Part shown: one piece after another, positions 7,021 through 14,871 of the stretch
Layout of the letters: every line of letters starts with the position of its first letter
Numbering within the stretch: position 1 is the first letter of the stretch
NCBI GenBank assembly: GCA_046260445.1
Contig: JBHEPF010000170.1
Span: 1 to 24,096, forward strand
Direction of reading: 5' to 3'
Length of the DNA stretch: 24,096 nt
Origin: F2B08 sp046260445
GTDB taxonomy: Bacteria > Actinomycetota > Actinomycetes > Actinomycetales > Dermatophilaceae
Program-made: the position numbers and the translations under genes
Notes under the pieces: generated by a model
Seen by the model: only the letters and a program-made list of their open reading frames with translations
What the model was told of the DNA's origin: nothing
Databases searched by the model: none

Positions 7021-7875
7021 GTGAAGACGACTGAGCAGACGCATACCCGCAGGCGCGGGACCGCCCTGTCCTATCGGGCGGAGTGGGCCAGACAGCTGAC
7101 CCGGCGGCGGACGCTGTGGATCTTCGGGATCCTCCTCGTCCTCCCCGTGATCTTCATCGCGGCGTTCGCGCTCGACGACGGTCCGCCCGGTGGGCAGAGC
7201 GGCCCGCGGTTCGTCGACCTGGCCACCTCGGGCGGGCCGAACTTCTCGATGTTCGTCCTGCTCGTCTCCGGCGAGCTGCTGCTCTACATCGTGGCGGCGC
7301 TCCTCGTCGGCGACCCGGTGCCGGCGGAGGCGTCGTGGTCGTCCCTGCGATACCTGCTCACGGCTCCCGTGCGACGCGCACGACTGCTCACGAGCAAGCT
7401 GCTCGTCGGGGTCTCCGCACTCGCCGTCGCGACGGTGCTCCTGCCGATGTGGTCACTCCTGCTCGGTGGGTTCGCCTACGGCATGACGGCATTCACGATC
7501 CCGGGTGGAGGTGAGCTCGACAACGGACTGTTCTGGTCGCGGCTCGCGCTCGCCATCGGCTACGTCTTCATCGCCACGCTGCCGATCGCCGGCATCGCGT
7601 TCCTCGTCGGCGTGCGCACCGACACCCCGCTCGCCGCGGTCGGCGCTGCGCTCATGGTCTATATCGTCGCCGGGATCCTCGACTCCATCGACGCGCTCGG
7701 TGACTGGCGCAAGGCGCTGCCGGGGCACTATGGCCGGGCCTGGCTGGAGCTGCTCACGACGACCGACCCGGACTGGGTCTCGATGCAGCGCGGGGTGCTG
7801 TGGTCGCTCTTCTACTTCACCCTCTTCGTCGTCCTCGGCTACCGCGTCTTCCGCCGCAAGGACATCCTCAGCTGA
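7021..7875 (+). CDS. ABC-2 type transporter permease
   Basis: A 284-residue integral membrane protein with about six hydrophobic segments: one near residues 35-52 (LWIFGILLVLPVIFIAAFAL), then segments around 80-100, 120-150, 170-195, 205-220, and a last one near 260-278. The pattern and the phrase SSLRYLLTAPVRRARLLTSKLL after the second segment are typical of ABC-2 permeases, where this loop couples to the ATPase. The GTG start at 7021 has AGGGTGA just upstream. It lies 133 bp after the hydrolase-ABC fusion gene, the only ATPase nearby, so the two probably form one complex (fusion protein dimer plus permease). A 23-bp perfect hairpin ends the unit. The transported substrate is not evident. 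Confidence 0.85.
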   Translation: MKTTEQTHTRRRGTALSYRAEWARQLTRRRTLWIFGILLVLPVIFIAAFALDDGPPGGQSGPRFVDLATSGGPNFSMFVLLVSGELLLYIVAALLVGDPVPAEASWSSLRYLLTAPVRRARLLTSKLLVGVSALAVATVLLPMWSLLLGGFAYGMTAFTIPGGGELDNGLFWSRLALAIGYVFIATLPIAGIAFLVGVRTDTPLAAVGAALMVYIVAGILDSIDALGDWRKALPGHYGRAWLELLTTTDPDWVSMQRGVLWSLFYFTLFVVLGYRVFRRKDILS

Positions 7876-7907
7876 GCGGATAGTGCCCCTCCCTGCCTCT
7901 GCCTGAA

Positions 7908-7970
7908 GTCGAGAGTGCACGACTTGCCGTATGCGGGTGGTCGCCACACGGCAAGTCGTGCACTCTCGAC
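7908..7970. terminator. Very stable 23-bp hairpin after the ABC operon
   Basis: Perfect inverted repeat: arms 7908-7930 and 7948-7970, 17-nt loop. It sits 33 bp after the permease stop and about 60 bp before the homocysteine methyltransferase start. A G-rich run follows rather than T's. A 23-bp perfect stem is longer than usual terminators, so a terminator or a dispersed REP-like element are both possible. Confidence 0.6.
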
Positions 7971-8018
7971 GGGGGAGGGGTGGGGCTCCGCGATGGGCGA
8001 GACAGTGCGTCGCGGGGT

Positions 8019-8024
8019 TACCGT
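8019..8024 (+). promoter_or_regulatory. -10 element TACCGT, leaderless start of mmuM
   Basis: TACCGT matches TANNNT and ends 6 nt before the GTG at 8031. This decides between two adjacent GTG codons (8028 and 8031) in favour of 8031. Confidence 0.45.
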
Positions 8025-8030
8025 GGAGTG

Positions 8031-8996
8031 GTGGATGATCTCAACGACCTCACCGAGCGCTTCTCTCGGAGCGTCATCGTCCTCGACGGCGGCCTCGCGA
8101 CCGAGCTCGAGGCGCAGGGACACGACCTGTCCGGCGAGCTGTGGTCGGCCCGGCTCCTGCAGGACCATCCCGAGGCGATCTCGGCCGTCCACCGCGCCTT
8201 CTTCGAGGCGGGAGCGCATGTCGCGATCAGCGCCTCGTACCAGGCCTCGTTCGAGGGGTACGAGCGCGCCGGGGTCGACCGCGAGAAGGCCGCCACGCTC
8301 ATCCGCCGCTCGGTCTCCCTCGCCCAGGCCGCCCGCGACGAGTGCCGTCCGGACGACGGACTCGTCGCCGCGTCCGTCGGTCCCTACGGCGCCACGCTCG
8401 CGGACGGGTCGGAGTACACCGGTGACTACGGACTGAGCGTCGAGGAGCTGCGCGACTTCCACCGACGTCGACTCGACACCCTCGCGACGACCGGCGCCGA
8501 CCTCTTCGCGATCGAGACGATCCCGTGTCTGGCCGAGGTCGAGGCGGTCTGCGCCGAGCTCGCCGGCATGGGTCACCCCGCGTGGCTCAGCGTCTCGACC
8601 CGGGATGGGCGGACCAGCAACGGCGAGTCACTCGATGAGGCGTTCGCCATGGCGGCCGAGATCGAGGAGATCGTCGCCGTGGGCGTGAACTGCTGCACGC
8701 CGCAGGACGTCGCCGCCGGTCTCGAAGCGGCCCGCCGGGTGACGGCCAAGCCGCTCGTCGCATACCCGAACGACGGCAAGACGTGGGACCCGCAGCGGCG
8801 GGAGTGGGTGGGCGAGCCCACCTTCACCCTGTCGATGGTCGGCACCTGGAAGCGGCTCGGCGCCAAGGCCATCGGTGGGTGCTGCGGGGTCTCCCCGGCG
8901 GACATCGCGACCCTGGCGAACTGCCTGCAGAAGTCGGCGCCCCGCTGGGCCCGGCCCGCGCCCCGACGCGCTCACGCCGACGCCAGTCCGTTCTAG
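8031..8996 (+). CDS. mmuM: Homocysteine S-methyltransferase
   Basis: A 321-residue single-domain TIM-barrel enzyme that methylates homocysteine to methionine using S-methylmethionine or S-adenosylmethionine. The N-terminal VLDGGLATELE motif and the zinc site mark the MmuM family: Cys221 in GVNCC and Cys284-Cys285 in GGCCG. The motifs SYQASFEGY, SVGPYGATLADGSEYTGDY and YPNDG are also typical of this family. The length fits the usual 300-320 residues, against about 1200 for cobalamin-dependent MetH. The start at GTG 8031 rests on the -10 hexamer spacing; GTG 8028 or 7980 would only lengthen the tail. It stands alone, converging on malic enzyme with 18 bp between, and no terminator hairpin was seen in that gap. 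Confidence 0.9.
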   Translation: MDDLNDLTERFSRSVIVLDGGLATELEAQGHDLSGELWSARLLQDHPEAISAVHRAFFEAGAHVAISASYQASFEGYERAGVDREKAATLIRRSVSLAQAARDECRPDDGLVAASVGPYGATLADGSEYTGDYGLSVEELRDFHRRRLDTLATTGADLFAIETIPCLAEVEAVCAELAGMGHPAWLSVSTRDGRTSNGESLDEAFAMAAEIEEIVAVGVNCCTPQDVAAGLEAARRVTAKPLVAYPNDGKTWDPQRREWVGEPTFTLSMVGTWKRLGAKAIGGCCGVSPADIATLANCLQKSAPRWARPAPRRAHADASPF

Positions 8997-9014
8997 GTCA
9001 GTTCCGGCTCAGTC

Positions 9015-10757
9015 CTAGATCGGCTCGATCGGCGCATACACGGGCTGCCACATCCGCCCGTAGACCTCGTCGATGGGGTTCGCGAGCGGACGGCGGGCGA
9101 CCCCGTCCCGCTCGGCCTGGGCGGCGACCGCCAGGGCGACCGTGGCCGACACCCGGCGCAGGTCGTTCATCCCGGGCAGCAGCGATGCTCCCGGGCGCCA
9201 CGCGTTGACGAGTCCGGCCAGGGCGTTGGAGGCGGCGGCGATCATCGCCTCCGTGACTCGGGAGGCCCTGCAGGCGGCGACCCCGAGACCGAGCCCGGGG
9301 AAGATGAGCGCGTTGTTCGACTGGGCGATGTGGTAGCGGACGCCGCCGTGGTCGACGTGGTCGAACGGGCTGCCGGTGGCGACGAGCGCCTTGCCGTCGG
9401 TCCACGCGATGACATTGCTCGGCGTCGCCTCGGCCCGGCTCGTCGGGTTGGAGAGCGGGAAGATGATCGGCCGCTCGCAGTGCTCGGCCATCTCGCGGAC
9501 GATCTTCTCGGTGAAGGCCCCACCCCTGGTCGACGTGCCGAGCAGGATCGTCGGGCGAACGTTTCGGATGACGTCGGAGAGGGTGATGTGGTCGGCGTCG
9601 GCGACGTCCCAGCCCGCGACGTCCTCGCGCGGCCGAGCCCAGGGCCGTTGGAACTCGAGCAGCTCGGGCTGGGCCTCGAGGTAGAGCCCGTTGATCCCGA
9701 TCGCCCAGAACCGGCTGTATGCCTCGGCCTCGGTCTTCTCGCGCCCGGTCCTCAGCATGGTGTCCCGGATGAGGCCGGCGATGCCGAGCCCTGCTGTGCC
9801 CGCACCGAAGACGACGACGCGGTGGTCGTCGAGGTCCACGCCGGTGATGTCGACCGCGGCGAGGAGTGCGGCGAGGACGACGGCTGCCGTGCCCTGGATG
9901 TCGTCGTTGAAGGTGCAGTAGTCATCGCGGTACCGAGCCAGGAGCCGGTGCGCGTTGGCGGTGCCGAAGTCCTCCCAGTGCAGCATCGCATGCGGGAAGA
10001 GCCGGTCAGCGGTGCTGACGAACTGCTCGAGGAACTCGTCATAGCGCTCTCCGCGCACCCGGGCGTGCCGTTCGCCGAGGTAGAGGTCGGAGCTGAGGAG
10101 CCCGAGGTTGTCGGTGCCGACGTCGAGCACGACCGGCATGACGCGGCGCGGGTGGATGCCGGCTGCCGCCGTGTAGACGCTCAGCTTGCCGATCGCGATC
10201 TGGATGCCGCCGATGCCCTGGTCGCCGATGCCGAGGATGCCCTCGGAGTCGGTGACGACGATGAGGTCGACCTCGTCCGACTGCAGGCCGTAGTTGAGCA
10301 GCGACTCCTCGATCATCTCGGGGTGGTCGATGGAGAGGAACACCCCGCGCGGGCGGTTGTACTCGTGGCTGAACCGCTCGATCGCCTCGCCGATCGTCGG
10401 GGTGTAGATGATCGGCATCATCTCCTCGAGGTGGTCGGTGAGCACCCGGTAGAAGAGCACCTCGTTGCGGTCACGCAGCTGGGAGAGGTGGAGGTACTTC
10501 GCGAGCGGGGTCGAGGCGCGGCGGAACTGCTCGTAGGTGCGCTTGGTCTGGTTCTCCAGCGTCGTCACCCCGGTGGGAGTGAGGCCGACCAGGCCCAGAT
10601 CGCGCCGCTGCGCGAGCGTGAAGGCGGTCCCGCGGTTGGTCATCGGGTTGGACAGGACCGATCGGCCACGGGCGCGGATCCGCATCGGTGCGCCGGAGCG
10701 GATGTTGTCCTGCTCGTAGTCCCGCTGGGTCGGATCGCCGGCGACGTGGAAGTCCAT
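9015..10757 (-). CDS. maeA: Malic enzyme (NAD-type, long form)
   Basis: A 580-residue oxidative decarboxylase converting L-malate to pyruvate and CO2 with reduction of NAD(P). The family hallmarks are present: YTPTIGEA near the N-terminal third, SEGILGIGDQGIGG, the metal-site motif FNDDIQGTA at residues 283-291, the Rossmann glycine motif GAGTAG at 318-323, and IIFPLSNPTSRAEATP. The length matches the long SfcA/MaeA-type bacterial enzymes rather than the short ~400-residue forms. Cofactor choice cannot be decided from sequence, so the symbol is by family. ATG 10757 is preferred because GAGACT, a NANNNT hexamer, ends 7 nt upstream; an ATG at 10796 lacks support. It links the TCA cycle with pyruvate and NAD(P)H supply. 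It is downstream of the M50-like gene on the same strand, with a 64-bp gap. Confidence 0.92.
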   Translation of the reverse strand: MDFHVAGDPTQRDYEQDNIRSGAPMRIRARGRSVLSNPMTNRGTAFTLAQRRDLGLVGLTPTGVTTLENQTKRTYEQFRRASTPLAKYLHLSQLRDRNEVLFYRVLTDHLEEMMPIIYTPTIGEAIERFSHEYNRPRGVFLSIDHPEMIEESLLNYGLQSDEVDLIVVTDSEGILGIGDQGIGGIQIAIGKLSVYTAAAGIHPRRVMPVVLDVGTDNLGLLSSDLYLGERHARVRGERYDEFLEQFVSTADRLFPHAMLHWEDFGTANAHRLLARYRDDYCTFNDDIQGTAAVVLAALLAAVDITGVDLDDHRVVVFGAGTAGLGIAGLIRDTMLRTGREKTEAEAYSRFWAIGINGLYLEAQPELLEFQRPWARPREDVAGWDVADADHITLSDVIRNVRPTILLGTSTRGGAFTEKIVREMAEHCERPIIFPLSNPTSRAEATPSNVIAWTDGKALVATGSPFDHVDHGGVRYHIAQSNNALIFPGLGLGVAACRASRVTEAMIAAASNALAGLVNAWRPGASLLPGMNDLRRVSATVALAVAAQAERDGVARRPLANPIDEVYGRMWQPVYAPIEPI

Positions 10758-10764
10758 AGGGGTC

Positions 10765-10770
10765 AGTCTC
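10765..10770 (-). promoter_or_regulatory. -10-like GAGACT before malic enzyme
   Basis: On the minus strand GAGACT ends 7 nt before the ATG at 10757, with no Shine-Dalgarno sequence between. The same hexamer at the same distance precedes murJ, and AGACT at 6-7 nt precedes the deacylase and dimethylargininase genes. Confidence 0.4.
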
Positions 10771-10821
10771 GCAAACTTGTGATCGGCGACACACATCGCG
10801 TGCTACTCATCGCAGACGACC

Positions 10822-11538
10822 TCAGGCCAGAAGGCCGGCGGCGAGGGTGCGCCAGGCGCTCGCCGTCGCGGCGCCCATGACGAGGGCGAAGCCAAGCACC
10901 CAGAGGACGCGCGGGACGCCGGTGAGCTCGGCGAGCACCGCCGGGTCACTCGTGCGGTCGCGCCGGCCGGGTCCGATGAGCGCCGCGAGGTGCCGCCAGG
11001 CCCCCACGATGAGGACGATGCCGGTGGCGACGAGCAGGTGCGCCTGAAGCGAGTCGTCACGCCACCACCAGAGCGAGCCGACCGCCGCCAGCGCCGCGAT
11101 CATCACCAGGAGCGTCAAAGCGGAGCGTATGCGCGTGAGCGCCAGGACGAGCACTGCCAGTGCTCCTGTGAGCAGCGGTGCGCCCCAGCCGAGCTCGGCG
11201 AGCACGATCATCGCGGCCCCGAGCAGTGCGGGCATGGGGTAGCCGGCCCAGGTCGTGGCGATCCGCCCGAACCCGCGGGCCGGGCCAACGGTCACGGCGT
11301 GGCCGGACATGTCGCCGCGGACGACGAACCCGGTGAAGCGCCGCCCGAACAGGACCCCGACGACGGCGTGCCCGAGCTCGTGCACGAGGGTGATGCCGAT
11401 GCGCAGCAGCCGCCAGAGCGGGTCGACGACGATCGCGACGGCGGCGAGGAGCACGGTGAGCACGAGCGGTCGGCCCTCGAGCGGGATCGTCGAGGCCGCC
11501 GGTGTCACTCGCTCCGCGAGGCTGCTCACCCAGTCCAT
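10822..11538 (-). CDS. M50-like membrane metallopeptidase
   Basis: A 238-residue integral membrane protein. The zinc motif HELGH (His53, Glu54, His57) lies inside the first long hydrophobic region, as in site-2-protease-like M50 enzymes (the peptidase M50B-like family of actinobacteria). It continues with about five more hydrophobic segments (roughly 90-112, 115-135, 138-155, 167-182, 210-230). The segment FVVRGDMSGHAVTVGP after the motif is typical of this subfamily. A second conserved metal-ligand Asp is usual near the C-terminal part in canonical M50 enzymes and is not obvious here, so peptidase activity is inferred. The ATG at 11538 is followed directly by a plausible cytoplasmic amphipathic stretch. 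It is upstream of malic enzyme on the same strand. The target protein is unknown. Confidence 0.82.
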   Translation of the reverse strand: MDWVSSLAERVTPAASTIPLEGRPLVLTVLLAAVAIVVDPLWRLLRIGITLVHELGHAVVGVLFGRRFTGFVVRGDMSGHAVTVGPARGFGRIATTWAGYPMPALLGAAMIVLAELGWGAPLLTGALAVLVLALTRIRSALTLLVMIAALAAVGSLWWWRDDSLQAHLLVATGIVLIVGAWRHLAALIGPGRRDRTSDPAVLAELTGVPRVLWVLGFALVMGAATASAWRTLAAGLLA

Positions 11539-11749
11539 AGGGCAGGCAGGCTAGCGGCTTTGTCTGGACGGACCTGCGCTGGCGCTCCGCGCATACGGCG
11601 ACGGGGCGCGCGTACGGCGACGGGGCGCGCGTACGGCGACGGGGCGGGAGTGAGGTCACCGGCCGCAGCAATCGCCCCGCCCGCTCACCCCAGGTCCGCC
11701 CTCACGGTGCGAACTCCACCTTCCCGCGCCAGGTGCGTCTGGTCGGTCC
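11539..11749. other. Gap between the M50-like gene and the frameshifted gene
   Basis: A 211-bp stretch without a supported gene. It contains the 19-bp tandem repeat described separately and, on the minus strand, TAGCCT 9 nt upstream of the M50-like ATG, a possible -10 element. Longer open frames crossing this region have no coding character. Confidence 0.4.
11590..11646. repeat. 19-bp tandem repeat, three copies
   Basis: Three adjacent copies of a 19-bp unit: 11590-11608, 11609-11627 and 11628-11646. Copies 2 and 3 are identical (CGCGTACGGCGACGGGGCG); copy 1 differs by one base, having CGCATAC where the others have CGCGTAC. It lies upstream of the M50-like gene. It may be a slippage product or a repeated binding site. 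Confidence 0.85.
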
Positions 11750-12325
11750 TCAGCGGTCCCACCAGGCCGGTCGCCGGCCGGGGCGGGCGCTCCCGGGCCG
11801 GCGCCCCGGGAGCAGCATCGGCGGCAAGGGATACAGGTTGGTCGCAGGAAGGGCCGGGCGCAGAGCCAGTCCTGCGCCGGAGATCATCGTGCCGAGGTGG
11901 CTGACGGCCTCGCGTCCCACGGTGTTCTCGCCGTCGCGGACGACGGGCAGCTTCGGGCGGCCCCGGTCGCGCCACTCCCCGCGCCACTGCCCGATGAGCC
12001 GCCACCCGTCGTGGTGAGGGGTCCGCCGCTGATGGACACCGCATACCCGGACTCGGAGTGGACCGCGGCGAGTGAGCGGCCATGGAGGATGGGAAGGGCC
12101 AGCAGGCCCCGGAGGACGTCAGGGTTGCCGATGTCCTCGTTGTGCACCCAGTGGCTGCGGAAGAGCAGGGCGCGCACGTGGTCGGCGACCCCGGCCACGA
12201 CCGCCTCTGCGTAGGCGGACACCGGCGGCTCGGGCCACGGGACGACATGCGTGTTCGAACGGGCCGTCGGCTCGCCGGGGAGTGCCGAGTCGCTCCACCA
12301 CTGCTCGATGCCGGGGGCCCGCCAT
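11750..12325 (-). pseudogene. Frameshifted conserved-looking gene of unknown function (two indels)
   Basis: Reading the minus strand from ATG 12325, M-A-G-P is followed by a run of five C's (plus-strand G's 12313-12317). Removing one base continues in frame as GIEQWWSDSALPGEP and onward, through SAYAEAVVAGVADHVRALLF and HSESGYAVSISGGPLTT. Near 12011 one base must be added to pass to DGWRLIGQWRGEWRDRGRPK, then GREAVSHLGTMISGAGLALRP, ending WWDR and TGA at 11750-11752. Each segment has strongly G/C third positions and no other sensible frame. The two shifts compensate, so start and stop share a frame and the restored protein would be about 191 residues. In the uncorrected frame a stop occurs near 12119. 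I do not recognise the family. It is either a decayed gene or intact with two sequencing errors, one in a homopolymer. Confidence 0.65.
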
Positions 12326-12329
12326 CCCC

Positions 12330-12335
12330 TACGGT
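12330..12335 (+). promoter_or_regulatory. -10 element TACGGT, leaderless start of the thiamine-binding gene
   Basis: TACGGT matches TANNNT and ends 6 nt before the ATG at 12342. A GGTGGA purine stretch overlaps it, so leadered translation is not excluded. Confidence 0.42.
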
Positions 12336-12341
12336 GGACGC

Positions 12342-12650
12342 ATGCTCGTCGCCTTCTCCGTTGCCCCCTCCGTCGCCGCCGACGACACCGGTTCGGTCTC
12401 GGCCGCCGTCGCTCGCGCCATCGCCGTCGTCCGCCGATCCGGCCTGCCGCACCGCACGGACGCCATGTTCACGACGATCGAGGGCGAGTGGGGCGAGTGC
12501 ATGGCCGTCGTCAAGGAGTGCTGCGACGTGCTCGCCGAGGCGTCCCCGCGGGTCGGCCTCGTCCTCAAGGCCGACATCCGGCCCGGCTTCACCGGCGAGC
12601 TCGACGGCAAGCTGGAACGGCTCGAGGCCGCTCTCGAGCAGGAGGGCTAG
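12342..12650 (+). CDS. MTH1187 family thiamine-binding protein
   Basis: A 102-residue protein of the Thiamine_BP/MTH1187-YkoF family, a ferredoxin-like fold that binds thiamine or its pyrimidine moiety in the cytoplasm. The signature is clear: MLVAFSVAPS at the start, SGLPHRTDAMFTTIEGEW in the middle (the ligand-binding loop), and VGLVLKADIRPG near the end. Length matches the usual ~100 residues. The start at 12342 gives the canonical N-terminus. It is divergent from the frameshifted gene, with only 16 bp between starts, and converges on murJ with 6 bp between stops. No other thiamine gene is nearby, so its biological context is unknown. Confidence 0.88.
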   Translation: MLVAFSVAPSVAADDTGSVSAAVARAIAVVRRSGLPHRTDAMFTTIEGEWGECMAVVKECCDVLAEASPRVGLVLKADIRPGFTGELDGKLERLEAALEQEG

Positions 12651-12656
12651 CGCCGG

Positions 12657-14309
12657 TCAGCGTCGACCGGGCAGGCGGCGCAGCACCGGCCCGAGCAGGT
12701 CGTCCACCTCCGAGACCCGCAGTGCCCGAGCGACCGCGAGCGTGACAACGCCGAAGAGCCCGGCCAGGGCGACCGTGACGACGGCCCGACCCAGCCACCC
12801 CAACGCCTCGAGATCCGGTAGCAGCAGGGTGAGCCCCCAGGCGAGGAGCGTGCCGACCACCGAGGCGAGGGCGAGGCGGACGTTCTGGCGGACCACCCCG
12901 GAGAGATGGAGTGGACCGAGGCGGCGGCGCAGCAGCCAGAAGCCGCCGATCGCGGAGGCGATGTTCGCGAGGACCTGACCGAGGGCGACGACGACCGCGA
13001 TCTGCAGGGGCGCGAACAGCAGCGCCAGGACGGCGACGGAGGCTGAGATCGTCGAGACGACGATCTGCAGGAGGAACGGGGTCTTCGCGTCCTCGTAGGC
13101 ATAGAAGAACCGGGTCTGGATGAACTGCCAGCTCATCGGCAGCGAGCCGAGCAGCAGCGCGATCGTCACGCGCGAGATCGCCTGGGCGTCCTCGGGAGTG
13201 GTGCCCACGAGCATGGTCCGCACGACGAACGGCACGAGCACGATGGCACCGACCGTGATCGGCACGAGGAACACCGCGGGCATCCGCAGGCCCCGCCGCA
13301 GGTCGGCCTTGACCGTCTCGGTGTCGTCGTCCTGGACCGCGTGTGCGACGCGCGTGAATATCGCGGTCGCCAGGCTCACCGTGATGAGCGAGTGCGGCAG
13401 CATGAAGAGCAGGAAAGCGGTGTCGTATGCGGTCCGCCCCGCTCCCGTCAGCCCCACCTCACTCGCCCGCCGGGTCGCCTCGGTGAGGACCTGGGAGACG
13501 ACGGCGAAGCGGCCCTGGGAGAGGACGATCGCCGCGAAGGTCCAGAACGCGACGACCGACGCCGAGCCCAGCCCGACCCCGCGGAACCCGAAGGTCGGCG
13601 TGTAGCGGAACCCCATGCGCCGCAGCGGGATGAGCAGGACGAGCGCCTGGGCGATGATCGAGACCGTCGCGCTGCCGGCGAGCAGCCAGACCATCGAGTC
13701 GTCCCAGACCGCGACCTCGCCCTTGAGCGGGTAGCCGAGCGTCATGAACGCGACGAGGCCGCCGATCGCGACGACGTTGGCGAGCGCCGGCGCCCACATG
13801 TAGGCCGCGAACCGCCCGTGCGCGTTGAGCACCTGACCGAGGATCGTGTAGATCCCGTAGAAGAAGATCTGCGGCATCGCGATGAAGGCGAAGGCGTTGG
13901 CGAGGGCGAAGGCCTCCGGCGGCCAGCTCGGCGACGCGAAGATCCGCACGAGGAAGGGCGCGGCCGCCGTCATCACCAGGGTAGAGAGCCCGAGCAGGAG
14001 GAAGCAGAGCGTGAGCAGCCGGTTGACGAAGTCGTGCCCGCCATCGGCGGCCTTGCTGGCCTTGACGATCTGCGGGACGAGGATCGCGTTGAGGACGCCG
14101 CCGGCGAGCAGGAGGTAGATCTGGTTCGGCAGGGTGTTCGCGACCTGGAACGCGTCTCCGGCCAGGGCCGTGCCGATGACCCCGAGCAGCAGCACCATCC
14201 GGACCAGGCCAAGGATGCGCGAGACCATCGTCCCGCTCGCCATCACCGCGGCCGCGCGGCCCAGGCCGCCTCCGGGCCGGCCGGACGGTCCGGTCGTGCT
14301 GTCACTCAC
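12657..14309 (-). CDS. murJ: Lipid II flippase MurJ (MviN family)
   Basis: A 550-residue polytopic membrane protein of the MOP superfamily that moves lipid II across the cytoplasmic membrane for peptidoglycan synthesis. Diagnostic MviN/MurJ features include MASGTMVSRILGLVR at the first helix, AFQVANTLPNQIYLLLAGGVLNAILVPQIVKA, the loop with PQIFFYGIYTILGQVLNAHGRF, and FMLPHSLITVSLATAIFTR. About 14 hydrophobic segments are visible. There is no C-terminal pseudokinase or long intrinsically disordered tail as in mycobacterial MviN, so this is the short form. The GTG at 14309 is chosen because GAGACT ends 7 nt upstream. It is downstream of the TPR gene on the same strand (73 bp). It is essential in many bacteria. 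Confidence 0.93.
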   Translation of the reverse strand: MSDSTTGPSGRPGGGLGRAAAVMASGTMVSRILGLVRMVLLLGVIGTALAGDAFQVANTLPNQIYLLLAGGVLNAILVPQIVKASKAADGGHDFVNRLLTLCFLLLGLSTLVMTAAAPFLVRIFASPSWPPEAFALANAFAFIAMPQIFFYGIYTILGQVLNAHGRFAAYMWAPALANVVAIGGLVAFMTLGYPLKGEVAVWDDSMVWLLAGSATVSIIAQALVLLIPLRRMGFRYTPTFGFRGVGLGSASVVAFWTFAAIVLSQGRFAVVSQVLTEATRRASEVGLTGAGRTAYDTAFLLFMLPHSLITVSLATAIFTRVAHAVQDDDTETVKADLRRGLRMPAVFLVPITVGAIVLVPFVVRTMLVGTTPEDAQAISRVTIALLLGSLPMSWQFIQTRFFYAYEDAKTPFLLQIVVSTISASVAVLALLFAPLQIAVVVALGQVLANIASAIGGFWLLRRRLGPLHLSGVVRQNVRLALASVVGTLLAWGLTLLLPDLEALGWLGRAVVTVALAGLFGVVTLAVARALRVSEVDDLLGPVLRRLPGRR

Positions 14310-14316
14310 GCCCGTG

Positions 14317-14322
14317 AGTCTC
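14317..14322 (-). promoter_or_regulatory. -10-like GAGACT before murJ
   Basis: On the minus strand GAGACT ends 7 nt before the GTG at 14309, the same arrangement as before malic enzyme. There is no Shine-Dalgarno sequence in the 7-nt gap. Confidence 0.4.
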
Positions 14323-14382
14323 GCACGTCAGGCGCAGGCGGTATGCGGGGACGGGCCCGGTGTGCGCCAGGCCCGGTTTGCG

Positions 14383-14805
14383 TCAGGCGGCGTGGGTGGC
14401 CGAGCGGCGTGGCGTCGAGGGCTCGTCCGAGGTGACCGGGGAGAACTCGTCGCTCCACGTGTCGTAGCCCATCGCGTCGAGGCGGCGCAGCCAGGTCCCG
14501 GCCTCGGCGTGCCGACCGCGGCGCTGGAGGGTGCGCGCGAGGAGGAGCACCGCATACACATCGGTGGGGTCGGCCTCGATGAGCGCACGGGCCGCCGTCT
14601 CGGCGCGTGCGAGCTGGGCGGACTGGTAGTAGGAGCGGGCCAGCAGGAGCGGCGCGTCGCCGAGGCTGTACGTCTCGTCGGATCCGGCATCGGCACCGTG
14701 GTCCCGCTGGTCGGAGATGAGGTGCTCGAGCTCGCGGGCCGCGGCGGTGTAACGGCGCTCGCTGAAGAGTCGCTGGGCGTAGCGGTAGCGGTCGAAGGCG
14801 GTCAT
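14383..14805 (-). CDS. TPR-repeat protein
   Basis: A 140-residue soluble, helical protein with tetratricopeptide-like helices: FDRYRYAQRLFSERRYTAAARELEHLI, then APLLLARSYYQSAQLARAETAARALIEADPTDVYAVLLLARTLQRRGRHAEAGTWLRRLDAMG. The A-x-x-x-A and D-P-T positions fit two to three TPR units. The short C-terminal tail (about residues 115-140) is low complexity and Ser/Thr-rich. No signal peptide or catalytic residues are visible, so it is probably a cytoplasmic adaptor. The ATG at 14805 has GAGGG immediately upstream; a GTG at 14871 would add 22 residues and lies next to repeat R1, so it is less likely. It precedes murJ on the same strand. Its partner is unknown. Confidence 0.75.
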   Translation of the reverse strand: MTAFDRYRYAQRLFSERRYTAAARELEHLISDQRDHGADAGSDETYSLGDAPLLLARSYYQSAQLARAETAARALIEADPTDVYAVLLLARTLQRRGRHAEAGTWLRRLDAMGYDTWSDEFSPVTSDEPSTPRRSATHAA

Positions 14806-14871
14806 GCCCTCGTAACGCGCAAGGGCACCGGATTTCTTCCACAACCGGTGCGAAATGTGCGCGGGTCCCAC

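Noticed and set aside
11789..11813. 9-bp inverted repeat GCTCCCGGG/CCCGGGAGC as a terminator
   Set aside because: It lies within the coding part of the frameshifted gene, upstream of its stop, and has no tail; likely chance in GC-rich coding DNA.
11685..12452. 255-residue open frame on the minus strand over the frameshifted gene
   Set aside because: Its translation is rich in Ser, Arg, Pro and Gly with low-complexity runs and runs antisense into the thiamine-binding gene; the other two frames give convincing protein pieces, so this is a shadow.
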